Of a stretch of 64,000 nucleotides of DNA, positions 8,290 through 16,284 are shown in pieces (the first letter of the stretch is position 1; each line of letters opens with the position of its first letter). The position numbers and the translations under genes are program-made. Source of the DNA: Streptococcus sp. oral taxon 431 (lineage in GTDB: Bacteria; Bacillota; Bacilli; Lactobacillales; Streptococcaceae). The notes under the pieces are model-generated. The model saw nothing but the letters and a program-made list of their open reading frames with translations, had not been told where the DNA came from and ran no database searches. The stretch spans positions 62,001 through 126,000 of the forward strand of contig NZ_JALDUI010000002.1 of assembly GCF_023115445.1 (NCBI RefSeq). Direction: 5' to 3'.

Positions 8290-9528
8290 CTATGTTTTTA
8301 TAAGGTAGGCACGAACCTCAGATATAAAATAGAGAGAACCTGTCACAAATAGCAAGTCTTTCTCCCCTGCAGACTTTTCAAAATCATCTATAAAATCTCG
8401 ATAGGAAGCAACTCTATGATATCCACTTAAATCCTGCTCCTCCAAAGAGCCTTGATAGTCGAAGCTCGTCACATAGAGAGCTGTATCAGGTAAATGATCT
8501 GTCAAATAAGTTAACATTCCACTATAATCCTTACGCTTTAAAGCTCCAAAAAGGATTTGAGGTTGATGACCTTGCTGAATTTTTTGCTGGATAAATTCAA
8601 CTAACCGCTCCAAGGCTGGTAGATTGTGGGCACCATCTAGATAAATGTGCTCCGTAACAGCTTCTAGACGCCCAGCCCAACTGGTTGTTTTCAGAGCACA
8701 CCGGACAACTTCCTCATCGACCTTTTCACCTCTCTGATTCATAAACAATAGAAAAGCCTGCAAGGCAAGAGCTGCATTTTCCTCTTGATAAGCTCCTTCC
8801 AAACCCAGTTTTAGTCGGGTCAAGTCCGCAAGAGAAGAAGAAAAATGTCCTGATTTGAAAGAAAAATCTCGGTCAGCTTGGTAGAGAGTTACATCTAAAT
8901 CTTCTGCTATCTTTTGACAAACGAGCTGGGCTTCAGGAGCTAAGTTTGCAATCACTGCTGCTCTTCCTTGCTTAAAAATTCCTGCTTTCTGTTCAGCGAT
9001 TTCTTCCAGACTATTGCCCAAGGTCTCCTGGTGATCTAGGCCAATTGATGTAATAACTGCGATCTCTCCAGTAACCACATTGGTCGTGTCAAGCAAGCCA
9101 CCAATTCCAACTTCTAATAGAACTAGATCCACCCCTTGTTCTTTAAAATAAAGCAAAGCAATCACGGTTAACAACTCAAAAAAAGATAGCTGGTCATGTG
9201 TTTCTAGAAGTCTTTGCTCCATTTCCTTAACTTGATTTGCTAAACGGATAAAGTCTGCGTCCGATATGGGTTGACCATTGATACAAATCCGATCATGGAT
9301 GCTAACAATGTGGGGCGAAGTAAAGGTCCCCACCTTCTTACCATGAGAAACAAAGAGCTCTCTCATAAAGGCAATGGTTGAACCTTTTCCATTTGTCCCT
9401 GTCACATGGATAATTGGATAGGTTTGCTCAGGATTCCCCAGCAAATCTACTGCTCTTTGCATCCGTCCCAATCCTGTTCTAAAATTCAATCCAATCCGAC
9501 TATGGAGCCATTTTTCTACTTCAATCAT
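8290..9528 (-). CDS. folC: Folylpolyglutamate synthase / dihydrofolate synthase
   Basis: FolC adds glutamate to dihydropteroate and to reduced folates, using ATP. It has 412 residues. The P-loop is HVTGTNGKGST (about residues 41-51), and the Mur-ligase central domain contains EVGIGGLLDTTNV and SIGLDHQETLG. The C-terminal domain contains the conserved LDGAHN motif (about 297-302). AAGGAGA precedes the ATG. It is a single gene between a strong terminator (9545-9571) and the lipoprotein gene. Confidence 0.95.
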   Translation of the reverse strand: MIEVEKWLHSRIGLNFRTGLGRMQRAVDLLGNPEQTYPIIHVTGTNGKGSTIAFMRELFVSHGKKVGTFTSPHIVSIHDRICINGQPISDADFIRLANQVKEMEQRLLETHDQLSFFELLTVIALLYFKEQGVDLVLLEVGIGGLLDTTNVVTGEIAVITSIGLDHQETLGNSLEEIAEQKAGIFKQGRAAVIANLAPEAQLVCQKIAEDLDVTLYQADRDFSFKSGHFSSSLADLTRLKLGLEGAYQEENAALALQAFLLFMNQRGEKVDEEVVRCALKTTSWAGRLEAVTEHIYLDGAHNLPALERLVEFIQQKIQQGHQPQILFGALKRKDYSGMLTYLTDHLPDTALYVTSFDYQGSLEEQDLSGYHRVASYRDFIDDFEKSAGEKDLLFVTGSLYFISEVRAYLIKT

Positions 9529-9544
9529 GCTTGTCTCCTTAACA

Positions 9545-9571
9545 AAAAAGCGAAGATTCTCTTCGCTTTTT
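9545..9571. terminator. Bidirectional terminator upstream of folC
   Basis: AAAAAGCGAAGA and TCTTCGCTTTTT form a perfect 12-bp stem with a 3-nt loop and T-runs on both strands. It isolates folC from the repeat-filled gap and the DUF1292 operon. Confidence 0.85.
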
Positions 9572-9599
9572 ACTCATTTTGCTAGATACTAGCTAAATT

Positions 9600-9890
9600 T
9601 TATTTTTAGCGTCAGGCTAAAAACGTTCCCCGGACTTACTGACGGTTTTTATTTTTAGCGTAAAGGTAAAAATGTTCACTGAACATTCCAACTCTTCCCA
9701 ATTTCTGAGTTGGGCTGATACAGTCTCCCAGACTACCTGCGTGTCTAATTTCTAGCGCTGGGCTAAAAACATCCACCGAACTTACTGACGGTTTTTATTT
9801 TTAGCATCAGGCTAAAACGTCCACTGGACTGACTTGCGGTCTTCATTTCTATCGCAAGGGTAAAAACGTTCCCCGAACGTTTTTACTCCT
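9600..9890. repeat. Degenerate ~49-bp repeat array filling the folC-DUF1292 gap
   Basis: This gap has no gene. It holds about five related units, starting near 9603, 9652, 9749, 9798 and 9846. Units share TTTTTAGC, 4-6 variable bases and GGCTAAAAACGT, then a CC-rich block and ACTTACTGACGG. Each unit can fold because TTTTAGC pairs with GCTAAAA. A separate hairpin (CCAACTC/GAGTTGG, 9688-9715) interrupts the array. The last unit (AAAAACGTTC/GAACGTTTTT, 9861-9884) overlaps the DUF1292 stop codon and makes a good terminator for it. Confidence 0.75.
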
Positions 9891-10188
9891 CCATAAAGCT
9901 GTTGAAGACTTCTTCAATCATGTTCCATTCATCTTCTGAATCTTCAGGGATTGGTTGCAATTCGCCTTCTGTTCCATCTTCGTTTTCGATGAATGAGTAA
10001 GCTTGGATTTCAACTTCGCCGTTTTCATCTTCTTCTGCGTTAACTGGTACAAGAAGGACATAGTTTTTACCAAATTCTTCTTTTCCGTCAATAGTCAAAA
10101 GAATTTCAAATAAAGTTTCGTTTCCTTGCTCATCTACAAGTGTAATAAGTTCACGTTCTTCGTGATCGTGGTTGTGATCGTGTGACAT
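9883..10188 (-). CDS. DUF1292 acidic protein
   Basis: A 101-residue, very acidic cytosolic protein with a His/Asp-rich start ([12 protein letters not shown]), then the DUF1292 core [19 protein letters not shown] and YVLLVPV. Firmicute DUF1292 proteins occur almost always with ruvX (yqgF) and ireB (DUF965), as here, but their role is not established. AGGAG precedes the ATG. It ends the three-gene operon ireB-ruvX-DUF1292, and its stop codon lies inside the terminator stem. Confidence 0.88.
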   Translation of the reverse strand: MSHDHNHDHEERELITLVDEQGNETLFEILLTIDGKEEFGKNYVLLVPVNAEEDENGEVEIQAYSFIENEDGTEGELQPIPEDSEDEWNMIEEVFNSFMEE

Positions 10189-10203
10189 AGTTTCTCCTCT
10201 GTC

Positions 10204-10623
10204 TTAAAATTTTCTATCTAAATAATTTTGCAAAATCAATTGAGCAGCTAGTTTATCAATAACTTTTTTACGCTTATTGCGACTAATATCTGCTTGCTCA
10301 ATCAACATACGCTCTGCAGCGACCGTAGTTAGGCGTTCATCTTGATACTCTACCGGTAGACCAAAGAGTTCTTCTAGTTTAGCCCCATAGGCTTGACTGG
10401 CTTCCACGCGCGGTCCGCTGGTATTGTTCATGTTTTTAGGCAAACCAACAACAAAACGGTCTACCTTATAGGTTTCAACGAGTTCCTTGAGGCGTTCAAA
10501 ACCAAACTGACCTTGATCTTCATTGATTTGGATGATTTCAAGCCCTTGTGCCGTAAAACCTAACGGATCGCTAATCGCTACTCCTACCGTTTTGGAACCA
10601 ACGTCCAATCCCATAATTCTCAT
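10204..10623 (-). CDS. ruvX: RuvX/YqgF RNase H-fold nuclease
   Basis: A 139-residue RNase H-like protein. [19 protein letters not shown] carries the first catalytic Asp (about residue 6). The [10 protein letters not shown] loop and the [10 protein letters not shown] motif are present, with a C-terminal [13 protein letters not shown]. YqgF proteins process the 5' end of 16S pre-rRNA and are also called putative Holliday-junction resolvases. It sits 3 bp after ireB and 15 bp before the DUF1292 gene. Confidence 0.93.
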   Translation of the reverse strand: MRIMGLDVGSKTVGVAISDPLGFTAQGLEIIQINEDQGQFGFERLKELVETYKVDRFVVGLPKNMNNTSGPRVEASQAYGAKLEELFGLPVEYQDERLTTVAAERMLIEQADISRNKRKKVIDKLAAQLILQNYLDRKF

Positions 10624-10626
10624 AGA

Positions 10627-10893
10627 TTATAGATCGACTCCTTGTCCTTTAAGGTAGTAGCGAACCAGTTCTTCAACGATTTCATCTCGCTCATACTTAC
10701 GGATTTGATTTCGTGCATTGTTATAACGAGGAACGTAAGCTGGGTCTCCACTGAGAACATAGCCCACGATCTGGTTAATAGGGTTATAGCCCTTTTCATT
10801 CAAAGAAGCATAGACATCTGTCAATGTTTCACTGATTTCTTTTTTATTGGAATCGTCCAATTTAAAACGTACGGTTTCTTCAGTAAATCCCAT
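10627..10893 (-). CDS. ireB: IreB family regulatory phosphoprotein (DUF965)
   Basis: An 88-residue protein starting [13 protein letters not shown]. IreB is a substrate of the Ser/Thr kinase IreK/StkP in Firmicutes and modulates cell-envelope stress responses. The threonine-rich N-terminus (ETVRF) is where family members are phosphorylated. I chose ATG 10893, which has GAGGGTG upstream. The longer frame to 10935 runs back through the promoter (-10 TATAAT, TGC extended, at 10924-10929). It is the first gene of ireB-ruvX-DUF1292. Confidence 0.92.
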   Translation of the reverse strand: MGFTEETVRFKLDDSNKKEISETLTDVYASLNEKGYNPINQIVGYVLSGDPAYVPRYNNARNQIRKYERDEIVEELVRYYLKGQGVDL

Positions 10894-10923
10894 TCTAACA
10901 CCCTCTTTCCTTAGAATAGTACT

Positions 10924-10929
10924 ATTATA
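10924..10929 (-). promoter_or_regulatory. ireB operon extended -10
   Basis: TGCTATAAT on the minus strand, 30 bp upstream of the chosen ireB start. Its position supports the shorter start, because the longer reading frame would overlap the promoter. Confidence 0.7.
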
Positions 10930-10989
10930 GCACATTCGCGGTCGTTCTACAAATCACACAGTCTGATTCTGCTGATTTTCTCTGACTTT

Positions 10990-11562
10990 TTACTGGACTG
11001 TTGCCCCATTTGCAACACGATTAGCAATATAGTCCTCTGGTTCGTTTTTCAATAGATTTTCCAGTCCAACATTCTTCAAGTATTCGTTTTCGCTGGCTTT
11101 TTTAATATCCATCGTTTGGAAATCATAGCTAGTCTTGGTTTCCATTTCTTTCTCATTTAAAAGAGTCGTTTCAATGGTAAAGCCTGAAATTTTTCGAGCT
11201 GCTTGAACAGACTCATCCTTGTCCTCAGCTTCTTTAAGAGCTTTTTTAGCTTCATCTAATCCTCGTTCAGAAATATAAGTTTTTAAATCTTCTGATACAG
11301 GACGTTTCTGCTGAATGGTCAAGCTTAAAAATTGATTGCCTTTGTAAGTAATGATTTGAGTTTGCTGAGCACCACTCTCATCAGCTGGCAACACCAAGGT
11401 CTTGGTCACAACCGTATTCTTGGTTGCATTTTCTAATACGGGCAAGGTTGACTGCAGGGCTTCTTGAGAACTCTCAGTAGTTGAAGCTGCTGTTTCTTTT
11501 TTCTGACCACATCCAACGAGCAAAAATAGTGCTGCGAATGTTCCAATGACTAACTTTTTCAT
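10990..11562 (-). CDS. DUF1307/YehR-like lipoprotein
   Basis: A 190-residue exported lipoprotein. The signal peptide ends in LLVGC (Cys about residue 18), followed by a Ser/Thr/Gln-rich linker, then a DUF1307 domain with VVTKTLVLPADESG, TQIITYKGNQFLSLTIQQ and GFTIETTLLNEKE. Family members are extracytoplasmic and uncharacterised. It stands alone between spxA and the ireB operon, with a weak ribosome binding site (GAGGATTT) before the ATG. Confidence 0.85.
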   Translation of the reverse strand: MKKLVIGTFAALFLLVGCGQKKETAASTTESSQEALQSTLPVLENATKNTVVTKTLVLPADESGAQQTQIITYKGNQFLSLTIQQKRPVSEDLKTYISERGLDEAKKALKEAEDKDESVQAARKISGFTIETTLLNEKEMETKTSYDFQTMDIKKASENEYLKNVGLENLLKNEPEDYIANRVANGATVQ

Positions 11563-11628
11563 AAATCCTCACATGTTATCCAATTTAAATATTAGAGAAG
11601 GCTAGGAGTCACTCCCAGCCTTGATGTT

Positions 11629-12027
11629 TTATAGAGCCGCACGTAAACGCGCTTCTGCATTTTCCACATTACGGACAGAGCGTGGCAAAAAGGCACGGAT
11701 ATCGTCTTCTTTATAGCCGACTTGTAGGCGTTTCTCATCTACAAGAATCGGACTTTTCAAGATACGTGGTGTTTCCATAATCAGGTTGAGCACTTCATTC
11801 ACACTCAAATCTTCGATATCAACACCAAGGGCCTTTGCATAACGATTTTTCGATGATACGATACTTGCAATTCCATTATCTGTTTTTGTCAAAATATCAA
11901 GTAATTCTTCTCTCGTGATTCCTTCCTTACCGAGGTTTTGTTCTTTATAACTTAACTGGTGGGCATTGAGCCAGGTCTTAGCTTTTTTACAGCTAGTACA
12001 ACTTGAGACTGTATAAATTTTAATCAT
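11629..12027 (-). CDS. spxA1: Spx family RNA polymerase-binding regulator
   Basis: Spx binds the RNA polymerase alpha C-terminal domain and redirects transcription under oxidative and disulphide stress. Residues C10-x-x-C13 (SSCTSC) form the redox switch. The ArsC-like fold and RILKSPILVDEKRLQVGY complete the 132-residue family length. Streptococci carry two paralogues. The location near uvrA matches what I recall for SpxA1, a repressor of competence in S. pneumoniae, so the paralogue number is an inference. The promoter is TGGTATAAT (-10 at 12069-12074). Confidence 0.88.
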   Translation of the reverse strand: MIKIYTVSSCTSCKKAKTWLNAHQLSYKEQNLGKEGITREELLDILTKTDNGIASIVSSKNRYAKALGVDIEDLSVNEVLNLIMETPRILKSPILVDEKRLQVGYKEDDIRAFLPRSVRNVENAEARLRAAL

Positions 12028-12162
12028 GTACCTACCCCTTTCGCTACATGTTACTATCAGTTTAATCTATTATACCATAAAAAACATCGGACTTGCGACC
12101 TATTTTTGAAAAAGTTTCACTTTTTTCGTGTTTTTTTAACTTTTTTCTTGACAAAATACGAA

Positions 12163-14823
12163 CTATAACCATTCTTTATATTTTTTTATATAAAAATTCT
12201 TGATTGTTGTGACACATATCATATATAAGAAAATAGTGAGGGTTAAGAATAGGAAATAAGGAAGTCCTAATGGAGCTAAACGAAGAATATTTACTAGCGG
12301 TCCATAAGGCAGACTCGTTACAAAAAGGGCTGCAACCAAAGTTGTCAAGATTACAAGCCAAGCTGGTCTGCTTTGCACAAAAGGAACTTTTGCTGTACGA
12401 AGCATATGGATAACCATGGTTTGAGACCACATAGATTCGATGAACCATCCTGTTTGGAACAAGATAATAAACTGAAGGGCAGATTCTGACCCATGAACAT
12501 AGTGATGACCTGTTACCAAAGGAACAATGATAAAGTAGAGGAAGATAAAGGTCAAAATGTCAAAGATAGATGAGATTGGACCCATCCAAACCATAAATCG
12601 AGTAATGGATTTTGCTTCCCATGTATGGGGTTGTTTTAGGAAGTCTTGATCCACATTATCAAATGGCAATGCCACACAGGACAAATCATAGACTAGGTTT
12701 AGGACAATGAGATGAACAGGAGCCATTGGTAAAAATGGTAAGAAGATACTCGCAACCAGTAGTGAGAAGATATTTCCAAAGTTTGAACTAACGGTCATCT
12801 TGATGTACTTGGTCATGTTGGCGTAGACCTTACGACCTTCAACGATACCAGTTTCAAGAACCATAAGATCCTTGTCAAGCAAGATAACATCCGCTGTTTC
12901 CTTTGCGATATCTACTGCTGTATCAACGGAAATTCCAACATCTGCCACCTTCATAGATGGGGCATCATTAATACCGTCACCCATATAACCAACACCGTGA
13001 CCATTTTTCTTTAACTGTAGAATAATCCGCGCTTTTTGGTCAGGAGATAATTTGGCAAAGACTGTTACTTTTTCAACCACTTCTGCCAATTCTTGGTCTG
13101 TCATTTGATCAATGTCAGCACCTAAGAGCATATGTTCAACGTCCAATCCAACCTTTTCACAGATAGCTTGGGTTACTTTTTCATTATCTCCAGTTAAAAT
13201 TTTTGTTCTGACACCATGCTCAAGCAAAGCTTGGATAGCGGGTGATGCAGATGGTTTTGGTGGATCCAAGAAGGCAAGGTAACCCGTAAGGATCATATCA
13301 CTTTCATCATCCACAGCATAGGCATAATCTTCACGTAGACCTGACTTGTAGCCAACACCTAATACACGTAAACCTTGACGGTTTAATTGACCAACTTCTG
13401 CCAGTACTTCTTGGCGAATACCTTCCGTAATAGGGATTATTTCTCCACGATATTCCACATGTGTCGAAATGGTCAACATTTCTTCCAAGGCGCCTTTGGT
13501 CACCATACTAACAACATTGCTATCATCTTTGACGATAACACTCATGCGTCTACGTTCAAAATCAAATGGTAGTTCGTCGATTTTTTGGAAGCTGGTGTCT
13601 AGATTTTGTAGGATAACATGTTCCTTGGCTTCTTTTTCAGTTCTACTGATGATGGCACGGTCCATTAAGTTTTTCAAACCTGTTTGAAAATGTGAATTTA
13701 GATAAGCTCTTCTTAAGACCGCCATATCCAAATCACCATGGATATCCAAGGGGTATTCTAAGACAATCTCATCTTGCGTTAGAGTTCCAGTTTTATCCGT
13801 ACAAAGGATATCGATTGCTCCTAAGTCTTGGATAGCATTGAGTTTTTTGATGACTACCTTTTCCTTGGCCATGATAATGGAACCTTTTGCTAAGCTGGCT
13901 GTAATAATCATCGGAAGCATTTCTGGTGTCAGTCCGACACCCACGCTCAAGGCAAACACTCCAGCTTCTAGCCAGTCTCCATCGGTCAATCCATTTGCGA
14001 AAAACACGATTGGAACCATGACAAGCATCAAGCGGATCAAGAGCCAAGAAATGCTGTTCATTTCACGTTCAAAAGAAGTTGGCTCATCATAGGTGTTGAG
14101 AGTTTGTTCGATGGCTCCCATCATGGTGTCATCACCAACAGCTAGAACCATAGCTGTAGCACTTCCTGAGATAACGTTTGTCCCCATGAATGCCAAGGAT
14201 TCTGCTTCTAAAAGACTCTCTACATTTTGATTAGTAGCTTTATTTAAAGCAAGTTTTTCTACTGCATCACTTTCTCCAGTCAAACCTGACTGTTGAACAA
14301 AAAAGTCGCGGGATTCAAATAAGATGACATCTGCTGGAATCATATCTCCAGCACTCAATTTCACGAGGTCTCCCACAACCAAGTCATCGATGGGTAACTC
14401 TTGTTCAAGACCATCGCGAATAACAGTTGCTGTATTGACAATCATTTTTGAAAGATTGGTTGTTGCCTTATCGCTTCGCAATTCTTGGACAAAACGAATA
14501 CCTCCTGAAATCAAAACCAAGACAACGATAATAATAGAGGTCGTTGGATCTTCTTGACCAGGTTTGGCAAGCCAGACATTTGTAACGAGAGAGATAAAGG
14601 CAATCACAAGCAAAATGATTGTGAAAGGATTGATGATGGACTCGTAAATCTTTTTAAAGATGGAATCCTCTTGACCTTTTGTGATGGTGTTTTCACCATA
14701 TAGGTCACGGTTTTCTTCGACTTGTTCTTGGTCTAAGCCTTTTAGACTTGTATGGTAAAAAGCTAGACTATCTTTTAATGGAGTTTGAATAGCTGCTGCT
14801 AGTCTTTCTTTTGTAGTTTTCAT
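12163..14823 (-). CDS. mgtA: Magnesium-transporting P-type ATPase MgtA
   Basis: A P3B-type ATPase that imports Mg2+ at the membrane. At 886 residues it is full length. It has the N-terminal cation ATPase domain, the LTGESDAVEK actuator motif, the phosphorylation motif DKTGTLT (about residues 340-346), ILTGDNEKV, GDGINDAPS, and the C-terminal MgtA segment with an IxLNxxYDLS-like helix. AGGAG lies 6 nt before ATG 14821-14823. It is preceded by an M-box riboswitch, a terminator and a short leader ORF, all consistent with control by Mg2+. A second Mg2+ transporter gene, corA, lies on the other side of the island. Confidence 0.95.
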   Translation of the reverse strand: MKTTKERLAAAIQTPLKDSLAFYHTSLKGLDQEQVEENRDLYGENTITKGQEDSIFKKIYESIINPFTIILLVIAFISLVTNVWLAKPGQEDPTTSIIIVVLVLISGGIRFVQELRSDKATTNLSKMIVNTATVIRDGLEQELPIDDLVVGDLVKLSAGDMIPADVILFESRDFFVQQSGLTGESDAVEKLALNKATNQNVESLLEAESLAFMGTNVISGSATAMVLAVGDDTMMGAIEQTLNTYDEPTSFEREMNSISWLLIRLMLVMVPIVFFANGLTDGDWLEAGVFALSVGVGLTPEMLPMIITASLAKGSIIMAKEKVVIKKLNAIQDLGAIDILCTDKTGTLTQDEIVLEYPLDIHGDLDMAVLRRAYLNSHFQTGLKNLMDRAIISRTEKEAKEHVILQNLDTSFQKIDELPFDFERRRMSVIVKDDSNVVSMVTKGALEEMLTISTHVEYRGEIIPITEGIRQEVLAEVGQLNRQGLRVLGVGYKSGLREDYAYAVDDESDMILTGYLAFLDPPKPSASPAIQALLEHGVRTKILTGDNEKVTQAICEKVGLDVEHMLLGADIDQMTDQELAEVVEKVTVFAKLSPDQKARIILQLKKNGHGVGYMGDGINDAPSMKVADVGISVDTAVDIAKETADVILLDKDLMVLETGIVEGRKVYANMTKYIKMTVSSNFGNIFSLLVASIFLPFLPMAPVHLIVLNLVYDLSCVALPFDNVDQDFLKQPHTWEAKSITRFMVWMGPISSIFDILTFIFLYFIIVPLVTGHHYVHGSESALQFIILFQTGWFIESMWSQTMVIHMLRTAKVPFVQSRPAWLVILTTLVAALFVTSLPYGPLVNILRLAPLGLPYFLFLTLTIFLYMICVTTIKNFYIKKYKEWL

Positions 14824-14838
14824 TGGTTTCTCCTATCT

Positions 14839-14872
14839 GTATGAATGGTGATTTCATACACGGGGACCAATC
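14839..14872 (-). promoter_or_regulatory. Mutually exclusive hairpins between leader peptide and mgtA
   Basis: In the mRNA, the GTGTATG part of 14855-14872 can pair upstream with CATACAC inside the leader ORF (within 14904-14918). The same interaction also pairs CCAATC with GATTGG. Alternatively GTATGAA (14853-14859) pairs with TTCATAC (14839-14845), giving a hairpin that ends 4 nt before the mgtA AGGAG. The two folds exclude each other, and the first is covered by ribosomes on the leader ORF. Confidence 0.6.
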
Positions 14873-14875
14873 ACT

Positions 14876-14947
14876 TTATAAGGACAGAACGACACAAATC
14901 AGCGATTGGCTGTGTATGTGCGGTTCTGGATGATCGTCAATTTGCAT
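14876..14947 (-). CDS. mgtA leader peptide (MgtL-like)
   Basis: A 23-codon ORF (ATG 14947, TAA 14876-14878) with a strong AAAGGAG 8 nt upstream of the ATG. The peptide begins MQIDDHPEPHIH, so an acidic/proline cluster DDHPEP sits at residues 4-9, and it ends in a hydrophobic tail (LICVVLSL). It lies between the M-box terminator and mgtA. Enterobacterial MgtL (MEPDPTP...) also has an acidic/proline start that destabilises ribosomes at low Mg2+ and so turns on mgtA. The sequence relationship is analogy, not homology. Confidence 0.65.
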   Translation of the reverse strand: MQIDDHPEPHIHSQSLICVVLSL

Positions 14948-14980
14948 CGTTTGTCTCCTTTCTTTGTTCTAAAACAGCAG

Positions 14981-15004
14981 AAAATCCTACCATAAAATGG
15001 CAGG
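14981..15004 (-). terminator. Intrinsic terminator in the mgtA leader
   Basis: CCTGCCAT, loop TTT and ATGGTAGG form an 8-bp stem (one G-U pair), followed by ATTTT on the minus strand. It lies directly after the M-box and before the leader ORF, so it is the likely expression platform of the riboswitch. Confidence 0.7.
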
Positions 15005-15019
15005 ACTAAAAAACTTATT

Positions 15020-15170
15020 ATCTGTTTTCGTTCAAGCTTTAACTCCATAGGGCGATGTAATGAGCTTAGTCTTGACCTTCGCGACCATGACTGTTGACCA
15101 ACGAGTAGTGTCTCCACTGCTTTGCGGTAGTCATCCGTATCCCTATGGTAGCCTCACCTACCGTTTTCGC
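15020..15170 (-). ncRNA. M-box (ykoK) Mg2+ riboswitch
   Basis: The minus-strand leader contains GGTAGGTGAGGCTACC, GGGATACGG, GGTCAACAG and a distal CTATGGAGTTAAAGCTT. These match, in order, the conserved blocks of the ykoK/M-box aptamer (AGGTGAGGCTCCT, GGAGATACG, GGGTCAACAG, GTGCTAAAGCT). The M-box folds on Mg2+ and promotes termination of Mg2+ transporter mRNAs. The terminator at 14981-15004 follows it. Confidence 0.85.
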
Positions 15171-15175
15171 CTTTC

Positions 15176-15204
15176 AGTATAAACCTTTAACTAGTAAAAG
15201 TCAA
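15176..15204 (-). promoter_or_regulatory. mgtA promoter
   Basis: TTGACT (15199-15204), a 17-bp spacer and TATACT (15176-15181) on the minus strand. The start point should be near 15169, so the mgtA leader is about 345 nt long and begins at the M-box. Confidence 0.8.
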
Positions 15205-15222
15205 CGATTTATCTCATTTTTC

Positions 15223-16284
15223 TTAGATTACGATTAATTCTTTTGGAGCAAGGGTTAATAACTCACAACCGGTATCTGTAATCAGGATGTCATCTTCAAT
15301 ACGAACCCCGTATTTACCTTCAATATAAATACCCGGTTCATCAGTCAAGACCATACCAGTTTTGATAACTTCTTTGGAAGTTTGGCTAAAGTAAGGTTCT
15401 TCGTGGATATCAAGTCCAATCCCGTGCCCGATACCGTGTGTAAAATATTCTCCATAGCCTGCTTCCACAATAATGTCACGAGGAATCTTATCAAAGTCAC
15501 GGAAACCTAAACCAGCCTTAGCTTGGTCAATCAATGCTTGGTTGGCTTTTAGAACTGTATTGTAAATCTCTGCCTGCTCGTCACTGACATGACCGAGGTA
15601 GATGGTCCGAGTCATATCACTCACATAATGCTCGTAAAGGCACCCAAAGTCCATAGTGATAGCTTCGCCTAGTTCTACTGGCTTGTGCATTGGGTGAGCA
15701 TGGGGTTTAGAAGAGTTAATACCGCTCGCTAGAATGGTATCAAAAGACAAGCCAGATGCTCCCAACTCACGCATGCGGAAGTCAAGGAAGTTGGCAATTT
15801 CAATTTCTGTCTTCCCTGGCTTGATAAAGTCAAGAGCATCGCGGAAAGCTTGGTCTGAGATAGAACAAGCCTTGCGAATCGCTGCAATCTCCGTCTCATC
15901 TTTAATCATGCGAAGACCTTCAACAAACTGAGTTTGTGGAAGCAAGTCCAAACCCGCAAAAGCTGCCTGCATACGGTGATAATAAGACACTGAAATCTCG
16001 TCCTCAAAACCGATTCGAGACAAGCCCATGTCCTTAACAATGCCAGCAATGACAGCCAATTCATCACGGTCAGCCACAATCTCAAAACCACTGGTTTCTT
16101 GCTTGGCTGCAATGATATAGCGAGAGTCTGTCACCAAGACCTGACGGTCACGGCTGATAAAGACTGTTCCGTTTGAACCCCAAAAACCAGTCAGGTAATA
16201 GACATTTTTAAGGTTATTGATGATGATGCCATCTAATTCTTTTTCTTGCATTTTAGCTAGAAATGCTTGTACACGTTTATTCAT
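15223..16284 (-). CDS. pepQ: M24 family Xaa-Pro peptidase
   Basis: A creatinase-fold metallopeptidase of 353 residues that cleaves Xaa-Pro bonds in the cytosol. The N-terminal domain contains [15 protein letters not shown]. The C-terminal 'pita-bread' domain supplies the metal ligands in [41 protein letters not shown] and GVRIEDD. The length and pattern fit either PepQ (dipeptidase) or a short aminopeptidase P, so the symbol is tentative. It overlaps the uvrA stop codon by 8 bp and is therefore co-transcribed with and coupled to uvrA. Confidence 0.9.
   Translation of the reverse strand: MNKRVQAFLAKMQEKELDGIIINNLKNVYYLTGFWGSNGTVFISRDRQVLVTDSRYIIAAKQETSGFEIVADRDELAVIAGIVKDMGLSRIGFEDEISVSYYHRMQAAFAGLDLLPQTQFVEGLRMIKDETEIAAIRKACSISDQAFRDALDFIKPGKTEIEIANFLDFRMRELGASGLSFDTILASGINSSKPHAHPMHKPVELGEAITMDFGCLYEHYVSDMTRTIYLGHVSDEQAEIYNTVLKANQALIDQAKAGLGFRDFDKIPRDIIVEAGYGEYFTHGIGHGIGLDIHEEPYFSQTSKEVIKTGMVLTDEPGIYIEGKYGVRIEDDILITDTGCELLTLAPKELIVI

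Noticed and set aside
9600..9890. CRISPR-like array
   Set aside because: The units are contiguous and diverged from each other. There are no unique spacers and no cas genes.
15020..15170. yybP-ykoY Mn2+ riboswitch
   Set aside because: The conserved blocks (GGTGAGGCT, GGTCAACAG, GTTAAAGCT) match the M-box order, not yybP-ykoY.
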